From Metaphire vulgaris (lineage: Eukaryota > Annelida > Clitellata > Crassiclitellata > Megascolecidae), in NCBI GenBank assembly GCA_018105865.1, contig CM030840.1:12299794-12363793 (forward strand): a stretch of DNA of 64,000 nt. Direction: 5' to 3'. Shown here one piece after another: positions 56,800-64,000 of this stretch (the first letter of the stretch is position 1; every line of letters begins with the position of its first letter). Both the position numbers and the translations under genes were made by a program. The notes below the pieces were generated by a model, which searched no databases, was not told the origin of the DNA, and saw only the letters and a list, made by a program, of their open reading frames with translations.

Positions 56800-57190
56800 A
56801 CGCGAGGTACCGACCGTGGACCCTGAACCTGTTTTAGAAACCAATTACACCAACTTTCGAGTTGCGAGAAAGTTTAGTGTCGTCGCCTCAACGATAACAT
56901 TATCCGTATACAACATATGGTCTATCGATGGTCGCGCCGCGTGGAGCCAAGCATCAACTATACTCGAGCCCAGACCAGACATCTATCTGCTCGTACCGCC
57001 GCCGCCGCCGAGACGAGCAGAGCAGACGAACGCTATAAGGTAGACGTGAACGCCAGAACGTCCGTCGTCGTCCTGTCCCATGGCCTGTCCTGCCGCCGCC
57101 GCTGCTTTGCCTCTGGACAGCAGCAACACCGCTCTATATTAGAACGAACTGCTTGGGCGAGAGATCGAAGGCGGAGTCTTTCAACTCTGA
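56800..57190 (-). promoter_or_regulatory. CpG-rich candidate promoter / 5' leader of NAV
   Basis: Unlike its surroundings this stretch is rich in CpG (GCCGCCGCCG, GTCGTCGTCC), free of recognised repeats, and lies 0.8-1.2 kb upstream of the NAV ATG. On the minus strand TTCTAATATAGAGCGG resembles a TATA element. Open frames on the plus strand have no recognisable protein features. Inference from composition and position only. Confidence 0.35.
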
Positions 57191-57248
57191 CGTAATACTG
57201 TACTCATAATACCAACCTGTAGAGTGTAGACCTACCTGTAGGCCTACC

Positions 57249-57418
57249 CAGAGGCGTGGCCAGGAATTTGATTTGGGAGGGTATAAATATTTTGGGTGGG
57301 TATAAATCTGAACTATAACCCACATAACCCACATAAACCACATATAGCCACATGTAAATCACATAAAAACTTTAAGGTAGACTGATTTTGGGGGTATATA
57401 TACCGATATACGCCCCTG
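57249..57418. mobile_element. hAT MITE (CAGAGGCGTGGCCAGG), exact duplication
   Basis: CAGAGGCGTGGCCAGGAATT to ATACGCCCCTG, exact GGCCTACC octamers (57241-57248, 57419-57426). Confidence 0.88.
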
Positions 57419-57507
57419 GGCCTACCTTCCATAACATGTTATAAAACCAATTATACCAACCCGACCTATGCCAGCCGACGATGGCCTATAAGCTGTAATA
57501 ATAATAG

Positions 57508-57696
57508 CAGTGGCGGCTCCAGGATTCGGCAAGTGGGGCTCCGTTGGGGGTGGTAACTTCTAAGCACGGGGGCCAACCATTTGTTGATAGCTATGTAGTA
57601 GCAAGTATGAGGTTCCAACAATGGGGCCACCGGGGAGAGGGGCTAGACATTCAATAGGGGCACGGACCCCTGGCGCCCCATGTGGAGTCGCCACTG
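57508..57696. mobile_element. hAT MITE (CAGTGGCGGCTC family, copy 2)
   Basis: CAGTGGCGGCTCCAGGATTC to GGAGTCGCCACTG. Interior CCAACCATTTGTTG as in the other copies. No clean flanking duplication. Confidence 0.8.
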
Positions 57697-57763
57697 AATA
57701 GTCAAAGGCAAGGGTAGTTTGGGTAGCTAGGCCTTTAAAACGTCGCTCAGTCCCCCAACATAC

Positions 57764-57925
57764 AGTGGCTCAGTTGTCATCTGCTGCCAGTCGCCACTTT
57801 GGGTTCGATTTCAATACACTAACATGTCCACCGGTGCAGAGTGAAGTACAATCAATCAATCAATCTTCTATAGCGCCACTATCATAATGCCCAGGGCATC
57901 AGCCGATGGCGCACCAACATGGTCT
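57764..57925 (+). mobile_element. tRNA-derived SINE head followed by an inverted SINE/LINE tail
   Basis: AGTGGCTCAGTTGTCATC holds a perfect pol III A box (TGGCTCAGTTG) and, about 30 bp on, GGGTTCGATTTC matches a B box. It is followed by CAATCAATCAATC and the inverted TTCTATAGCGCC/GGCATCAGCCGATGGCGC tail, so two elements abut. Confidence 0.6.
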
Positions 57926-58514
57926 AGGACTCTAGGGTAGCACCATAGGCGTCACTAGCGTCGCCACGGGGGGGAGGCAAATGTTGGGCCCCACTTTTTC
58001 ATCAAAAGTTTACGCCAATGGGTGGCCCTTGAGGTTGGCGTTTAGGTTCATTAATACCAGGGCGATATGTAAATGTACAATTTACATTCACTGTTTTACA
58101 TGTAATGATAGTGTTGCTGCTTGGACGCCGCAGCAATGGATAGGTCAGAGCGAAAAGCTTCCCGGTGGATGGGTGGTGGGAGGGCAAAGGATGGAAAGTG
58201 GAAAGCGTGCTTCCGATCGCTTCACCGAAAGAAGGCGCAAGGCAAGAACGTTCAAGTCTTCTAAGGTTACCACCAACGGTCAGCAGATGATCGGATATCA
58301 GCATTCATTGCAAAGTCAAATTACTAAGCACTCGGTGAACCCAGACGTACTTACTTACTTACCTACTGTCATGTCTCACACACACACAGTCACACACACA
58401 AACGATTAAACCGGTTCTTATACCTAGACCTACATCAAATTTAATTAAAGTTTCACTCTTGGACTGTTAATCCCCGCCGTTTCTGACCGATCTTCCAGGC
58501 TTGACCTGGCTGTA

Positions 58515-58617
58515 TTTCAATTTGGATCTGGTGCGCCATCGGCTGACGCCCTAGACATCATTATAGAGGCGCCATAGAAGTTTCTTGATTGATTTTGATT
58601 GATTGATTGATTGAATG
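58515..58617 (+). mobile_element. SINE/LINE 3' end with GATTGATTG tail
   Basis: GGATCTGGTGCGCCATCGGC, GGCGCCATAGAAG, then GATTGATTGATTGATTG. Same family as 25629-25718. Confidence 0.65.
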
Positions 58618-58757
58618 TTAACGCTATATAACCTTATGCTGATAGAATTTGCCCATACAAAAGCGACAGTGCTGCCGTCTGTCGAGTGAAACAACAAATT
58701 CCGACGACACAAATAGGCTATTCGACCACCTGCTGCTTCTTCTCAGGTACCATGCAT

Positions 58758-58906
58758 CAGAGGCGCCCATCCCCCCTTGGCTGCTGGAAGCAGCTTCAAC
58801 CCTTCCCTGTGCTACTCTAACGTGATACCAAAACTCAGGGGAATTTCCTCCCCCTAGCTTTTTTGGGAACCATTTGCTTCCTGTCCCCCTTCTGTGGGCG
58901 CCTCTG
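58758..58906. mobile_element. hAT MITE (CAGAGGCGCCCA), exact duplication
   Basis: CAGAGGCGCCCATCC to GGGCGCCTCTG, exact CCATGCAT octamers (58750-58757, 58907-58914). Half copies at 25820 and 26954. Confidence 0.9.
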
Positions 58907-59102
58907 CCATGCATTATTAACGCGTCGGCGGCCATGGACTTCTAACTGTTCACGATCTCTGGTATTCCTCAGGAGTTCGATGTTGTTGTCTATATATATC
59001 TCCAGTCCATCTCTTAGTCTGTCTCTGTGTGTTTTGATCTTTGACCACGAATGCGTAATCTAAACGTAGCGCCGAGAAAAAACTATGCCCGGAGACGTAA
59101 GA

Positions 59103-59225
<123 letters not shown>

Positions 59226-59484
59226 TCCAGGCCTCGTGTACTCATATAGGTCTACATAGTACTCAGGACTTACAGGTTGATTTGAAGAAAGAACCAGACT
59301 GGAGGCGTCACTTTTCTGGAGTTGGGAAAGGTAACCAGAAAATGTGGTCACTTTTGAGTGAAAATTCTGTCGTCGAGTTAGCCGATCAACTTGATCGATA
59401 TAATTTGAGGCGGAAGATGGCAGAGTGAGTTACGCACTGAAGCGGTAGGTTGACGGAGAGGGTTTAAACCCCGTTAGCACCCCT

Positions 59485-59539
59485 AGTGGCTTTCACACAG
59501 GCAGTAATGCCTCCTAAGCCACTTTAAATCACGCTAGGT
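59485..59539 (+). mobile_element. CR1/L2-like 3' UTR fragment, interrupted
   Basis: TAGTGGCTTTCACACAGGC and GCCTCCTAAGCCACTTTAAA match the 3' UTR of the 31625-32740 element. Its continuation CGCTAGGT is the target duplicated by the hAT element at 59540. Confidence 0.75.
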
Positions 59540-61002
59540 TAGAGCTGTACCGATTAATCGGGAACATTCACAATCGGGCCGATTATGAGGACAATCGTTG
59601 GCACCGATACCGATTAATCGTTAATATTCGTATTCGGGCCGATTATTAGGGTAATCTGAACAATCGGTTATGGGGAACCGATTATTTTTTTCTGGGTGCC
59701 GTAGGCCCGAGTGAGTGGTGACTGGTGAGTGTCGCCCTCTGGGAGTCTAGACTCCTTGGTCGCTTCCTTTGGGGGTGGTGCTAGCGACATCTGGGGGTCG
59801 GTGGCGGCTGTGAGCTCGTAGAACTGTCGATGGAGGGAGGGACGAGGGAGGGCCCGCTTATCTTGAATCCTTCATTCGATAGTCGGTCGGGGGCAGTTAA
59901 TGTCAGACCAGATTATCAGATATGCCATCTGTTAACCATCGGTCGGAGACTCAGAGACGATTAGCGTCCGATCTGACTTCGTCGGCATCTCTTCACCCTC
60001 GGTCGGAGACGATTAGGTCCGATGATCTTATCTGACTTCGTCGAAATTACTCAGATGCATTAGATGATTTGAATGTTAGTGTAGCTTCGCTTGTTACAAC
60101 CTACTAGTCTCAAAAGCTAACTGCCCGTGTCGACGTTTAAAGTTTCAACATTAGCGTCTTTCTGGCGGAGACGTACGTCAATCAAGATGGGCTTACGTGA
60201 CAGTGGATGGGGCTGTCAGTTTGATTTTAAAACTCGCATGTTGTCGACCGGTCTAATACGAATTTCAGTTTATACATTAATGCATACAGTTATATAACAG
60301 CTTAAATAGGATATACGTTACATACATATTTGACTCAAATAATAAATAAAATATCTGCGAAAAGTACAAATGTCGAAACAACAGACGAGCTGCATTTGGA
60401 TTTATTTCACTATAAGTCCGCTGAACAGCTGTAAAGCCATTTGCAAACTTTGCAAATCAACTTTCTCTCGAGGTGGTCATGAAACCAAAGGCTTTAATAC
60501 ATCAAATTTGGTTCAGCATTTGAGAAGCAAGCACTTTTTAAAAGAATCGATAGAAAAAGAAGAAACTGGCCATCGGAGTTTGTACAAAATAAGTTAGGGC
60601 CTACTTCTATCTGACTACCACTTGTGTTTAAATTTTAATGAATGAATACTTTCATAATCACAATTTCAGATATAAAATTGTAGATTACAACGTGAATATA
60701 TATAGACAAAATTTGATATAATAAGACAGTATTAATGACAAAATCATATTCCTTAATGATTAAACACACATTCTGCATTGAGTCTCTTGGCAAGTCTCGA
60801 ATTGCACCTGCATGTCGAAGTCCGAAGACTTGTACATTTACGCTGCACCTTTATGGTATATTATTTGAGTGCATGATCATTAAAAATACTCGATTTGGAG
60901 ATTTAGACAGACAATCGGTATCGGCAAGACAATCGGTTGTCTGACAATCGGAACAATCGGTAATCGGAACAATCGGCAAAATGTGCAATCGGTACAGCTC
61001 TA
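59540..61002 (+). mobile_element. hAT transposon (TAGAGCTGTACCG) carrying a BED-finger ORF
   Basis: TAGAGCTGTACCGATTAATC to GGTACAGCTCTA, exact CGCTAGGT octamers (59532-59539, 61003-61010), 1,463 bp. Multiple AATCGG/CCGATT motifs crowd both subterminal regions, as expected of transposase binding sites. Only the N-terminal BED domain of a transposase is present, so it is non-autonomous by internal deletion. Confidence 0.92.
60370..60597 (+). CDS. BED-type zinc finger ORF of the hAT element
   Basis: 76 codons from ATG to TAG. Aromatic pair W10/F13, then CKLC (Cys25, Cys28), SRGG, NTSNLVQHLRSKH (His50, His55): C-x2-C...H-x4-H, the BED finger consensus of ZBED/hAT transposases, which binds DNA. 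The frame ends shortly after the finger (HRSLYKIS), so the RNase-H-like catalytic core is absent. The finger is intact, suggesting recent deletion or a short DNA-binding product. Expression is unknown. Confidence 0.75.
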   Translation: MSKQQTSCIWIYFTISPLNSCKAICKLCKSTFSRGGHETKGFNTSNLVQHLRSKHFLKESIEKEETGHRSLYKIS

Positions 61003-61182
61003 CGCTAGGTTTTTTGAAGTTTAATTGATTTCAGTGCTTGGTTGGCACTTGGCAGACTCTGGCAACAAATCCTACCGCCATCTACTGAATATAACTAAAA
61101 CAAACTACGGACCATAGCGCCACCTGGTGATGAAGCCGTTGAACAGACAGAGTTAAGGCACTCCCTTATACAGTGGCGCAAA

Positions 61183-61340
61183 CAGTGGTTATTCTATAGC
61201 CACCTAGATATTGGGGAGTTTGAAATTTGAAGGGGATCTTTTACGTTACATACTACTTGCATAAATGTCAAAGCGTTAGGGGAAATTTCAAACTTTAAGG
61301 GGAAGAAATTCCCTCCAGAGAATAATGTCTAGAAAACCTG
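61183..61340. mobile_element. Old hAT MITE copy (CAGTGGTTATTCTATAG)
   Basis: Diverged relative of the CAGTGTTTATTCTAG family (CACCTAGATATTGGGGAG interior). The right end GTCTAGAAAACCTG is worn. No duplication recognised. Confidence 0.55.
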
Positions 61341-61600
61341 GTCAGAAAAACATCCAGGTGCTAATTTCTCAACAAAAAGCACATTGGTCGGGGTACTTTA
61401 ATTTTTAATTTTTCCTTGTCAGGCCAGTGATGACATTGTTTGCGTTTGTTACAGTTTTTAGGATATTAATTAAGAATCTATGTTAAAGATGTTAACGAGC
61501 AAATAACACGTGGTGACCTTTATAGCATATTATTTTAAGGCAGAAAACCATGTCCACAGTATTGAGGATTTGACCACTCCAAAAATACACATGTCGGGAC

Positions 61601-61780
61601 CAAGGGCGTAGCGACGGGGTGGGGTAGGCATATCGGTATATAGCCTATATATATACCCTCCCCCACAAAAAAATCAGTATATATATATAATGGCCTACAG
61701 TATAGATAACATATATATGTATATTATATGCATAACAATATATATACACACCCCCCATCAAATTCCTGGCTATGCCCCTG
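61601..61780. mobile_element. MITE (CAAGGGCGTAGCGA)
   Basis: CAAGGGCGTAGCGACGGGG to CCTGGCTATGCCCCTG, flanks GTCGGGAC/GTCGGGCC (7 of 8). The interior is TATATA-rich. Confidence 0.7.
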
Positions 61781-62226
61781 GTCGGGCCACGAGGACATGG
61801 GTCGTGTTTGCGCCCATGCCCTTATAGACCTCCTATACATGTAGGCCTACTGTAAGGCCTATATACGAACTGCAAACAAGGATTAGATTCGACTCCAAAT
61901 CAGAGGTTCGCAAACTTTTCAAGCAGAAGGCCATATCTACTAAAATTTTCAGCACTTAAGATGGTGGTAGGCGTCAAATGAATGCCACTCTCTCCCAAAT
62001 TAAAATATCCGACCACATTTTCTTCGCCATTTCAAAGCTAAAAGTGGAAGTGTTGGGGGTTTCACGGCCACCAAATTCATGTTGTCACCACTACCTTGGA
62101 GAAAACGAAAGGCTTCATAGCTGAAAGTGCGATAGTTTGTGACAGAGGTAAGGACCACCGTGACGTCACACTTTCAGTATAAATGCAACCCTTAGATATA
62201 CCTGATAGGACGTATAGTGAAAGCGT

Positions 62227-62284
<58 letters not shown>
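62227..62284. repeat. (GA)n microsatellite
   Basis: About 28 uninterrupted GA units. Confidence 0.95.
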
Positions 62285-62285
<1 letters not shown>

Positions 62286-62402
62286 GGTTTTGCTCATTAA
62301 CACTTTAAATTCGTTATCATTGCCGTAAGTTGAACGTCTGTTTCGCTGCTGAAAATTGAACGAGAAACTCGAATTACTGATATTAAACAGAAAACCTGTG
62401 TG

Positions 62403-62542
62403 CCGTAATTTATGGATGACGCTTTAGGGGGCGGATCCGAGATTTGTTACGCACTTTAAGTTAAAGGGATTTGTGACAGGCTGTGACGGGGAAGGGATCA
62501 ATTCCGGTCAAAACTAGCGCTACGTACTTTATGGACGGCCCC
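62403..62542. mobile_element. Deleted GGGGCC-terminus MITE (copy E)
   Basis: Ends TACTTTATGGACGGCCCC like copies A-D. The left end is truncated (TAATTTATGGATGACG). About 140 bp. Confidence 0.55.
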
Positions 62543-62599
62543 TGAACTCTTTCCAATCAAATATGTCGCTTTGCTTAAACTGCAAATGAACACATCTCA

Positions 62600-63037
62600 T
62601 CTCTAGTTGTTTATGTTCGGTCGATATGCAAATAGGCGTAGTCTGAAGCTAAGTCGTCGGTTCGTCGCCCTTTAGTTCGAAAAGAAAAATACTTGTCTTT
62701 ACATATTAGTTTCTATAACCAAATGGAACGCCCATCTGTAGGCCTATAGGGTTTCATGCTGTCCGCGTGATTTATAAGACAGATATGTCACTTACGTAAT
62801 ATTATCTACGAAGAGCTTTAATTTCTGGCGAAAAAACTTTCGAGCTGATTAAACATTCGGAAAAACACGCCCACCCAATATTAATCACCGTGTAATGAAT
62901 ATTCATCGTCCTCATCCTGTGGCTTTCCGGCCAATGACAGTTCAGACCAGACGATGACCGAAGATGTGTATTCTAGTTTTAAAAGATCCGGCGCTGAGTC
63001 ACCATACAACAAGAAGCCAAGGGGGTTAAATTAAGCA
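62600..63037 (+). promoter_or_regulatory. Candidate promoter and first exon of a plus-strand gene
   Basis: Repeat-free DNA with an octamer-like ATATGCAAAT (62625) and a CCAAT box (62931-62935) precedes ATG at 62954 in good context (GACGATGA). It opens a 26-codon frame, MTEDVYSSFKRSGAESPYNK then KPRGLN, ending TAA at about 63034. The Lys/Arg-rich end looks like a nuclear protein start. No convincing splice donor was seen and I do not recognise the protein. Confidence 0.25.
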
Positions 63038-63079
63038 ACGCATGAAACGCATACGACGAACCCAGCTCACCCTCTCCAC

Positions 63080-63266
63080 CAGTGGCGGCTCCACCGGGGG
63101 GCAGGGGGGCCCGTGCCCCCTATTGAGAGCCTGGCCCCCCAGTGGCCCCCAGTTGGGACCCTATACTTAATGCTACATACATTAAACAACAAATGATTGG
63201 CCCCCCATGATTAGAAGTTGCCACCCCAACGGCCCCCCCACTTGCCAAATCCTAGAGCCGCCACTG
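63080..63266. mobile_element. hAT MITE (CAGTGGCGGCTC family, copy 3), exact duplication
   Basis: CAGTGGCGGCTCCACC to TAGAGCCGCCACTG, exact CTCTCCAC octamers (63072-63079, 63267-63274). Confidence 0.92.
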
Positions 63267-63587
63267 CTCTCCACCCCGACGCTTACAAACAGCCGTAAAC
63301 AAATAACGGTTCCGCGAACAGACGAAAATTTTAAATTGACTTCAAGGAAGTACCGATGACAAAAACACGCAAAAGTCCTAAATTGCACAAACGTCCACCA
63401 CTTTGTCCAGAGGACAGACGCATATTGTCCTGAAGTCTCGCCAAATTGACACGCTGTGACTCTTCACAGTCTTAAATCGAAGTCTTTGTATAAAAATAAT
63501 ATCATGACGATAAAAATAATGCTATGCAGATATTCTCCGACACACCACTACTAAGGTCTGTGAAACTAGATACATAACGTTCTCTAC

Positions 63588-63766
63588 CAGTGGCGGCTCT
63601 AGGATTTGGCAAGTGGGAGGCCGTTGGGGGCAACTTCTAATCATGGGGGCCAACCATTTGTTGTTTAATGTATGTAGCATTAAGTATAGGGTCCCAACTG
63701 GAGGGCCAGGCAGTCAATAGGGGGGGGGGCACGGGCCCCCCTGACCCCCCGGTGGAGCCGCCACTG
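63588..63766. mobile_element. hAT MITE (CAGTGGCGGCTC family, copy 4), exact duplication
   Basis: CAGTGGCGGCTCTAGG to GGAGCCGCCACTG, exact TTCTCTAC octamers (63580-63587, 63767-63774). Opposite orientation to copy 3, 320 bp away; the two are nearly identical inside. Confidence 0.93.
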
Positions 63767-63809
63767 TTCTCTACGCCTCTGTCTCTCTCTGGCTCTGGTC
63801 TGTCTCAGG

Positions 63810-63973
63810 CATGGGCGCCTGCACATTAGGTCAAGAGGGGGCACTTGCATCCTGGAAAATGCAAATACTAATATTTCACATTGAAATTTAAAAACCTTGC
63901 TAAAATAATAACCGTGGCCACTGTGATAAAATGTGTTTTGCCCCTCCTGGAAAAATCTCTGTGGGCGCCCATG
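63810..63973. mobile_element. MITE with CATGGGCGCC termini (copy 2)
   Basis: CATGGGCGCCTGCAC to GTGGGCGCCCATG. Flanks share GTCTCAG. The interior matches 377-588 with a deletion. Confidence 0.75.
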
Positions 63974-64000
63974 GTCTCAGTCTACGTCTGTCTGTCAGTC

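Overview
This is animal (metazoan) nuclear DNA, almost certainly from an invertebrate and probably a marine one. It has GT-AG introns, many microsatellites, TTAGGG-type tracts, CR1/L2-like non-LTR retrotransposons, a mariner relic, and a very dense population of short inverted-repeat transposons. A hemichordate, cephalochordate or echinoderm-like genome would fit, but the species cannot be named from the sequence.

One protein-coding gene dominates the window: a neuron navigator (NAV; unc-53/sickie family) gene on the minus strand. I could assemble 19 coding exons from an ATG at 56013 down to 6107. All 18 junctions have GT donors and AG acceptors with matching reading-frame phase, and together they encode 1,399 codons. 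In order they give an acidic, serine-rich start, a long Ser/Pro-rich region ending in a TxIP motif (the EB1-binding type), a coiled coil, a basic KKKKKNW segment, a second coiled coil, and the C-terminal AAA+ ATPase module with Walker A and Walker B. The last coding exon and any N-terminal calponin-homology half were not found. The start at 56013 looks like the first exon of a short isoform, or of a gene lacking that half.

Layout from left to right: 1-6.1 kb, downstream of the last recognised exon, holds a mariner relic and hAT transposase fragments. 6.1-17.4 kb is exon-dense and holds the AAA+ and second coiled-coil exons (13-19 and 8-12). 17.4-38 kb holds the first coiled coil, a 24-bp microexon and the 1.4-kb exon 2, separated by introns full of LINE and hAT debris. 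38-55.6 kb is intron 1 (17.6 kb), a nest of transposons inserted into one another. 55.6-57.2 kb holds exon 1 and a CpG-rich candidate promoter. 57.2-64 kb is repeat-rich, with an hAT element carrying an intact BED zinc-finger ORF and a possible first exon of a plus-strand gene near 62.95 kb.

The most unusual signals are not genes. First, about two dozen hAT-type short elements belong to at least ten terminal-repeat families, and roughly half have exact 8-bp target duplications. Second, a roughly 20-bp motif (GACGAGCAAAAAAGGTCAT-like) recurs inside MITE families whose termini are unrelated. Third, the 8-bp palindrome TACCGGTA occurs 19 times by my count, where about one is expected. Fourth, a MITE family carries several CRE (TGACGTCA) palindromes per copy. 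Fifth, one insertion stack is four levels deep (38.66-41.08 kb). All counts were made by eye.
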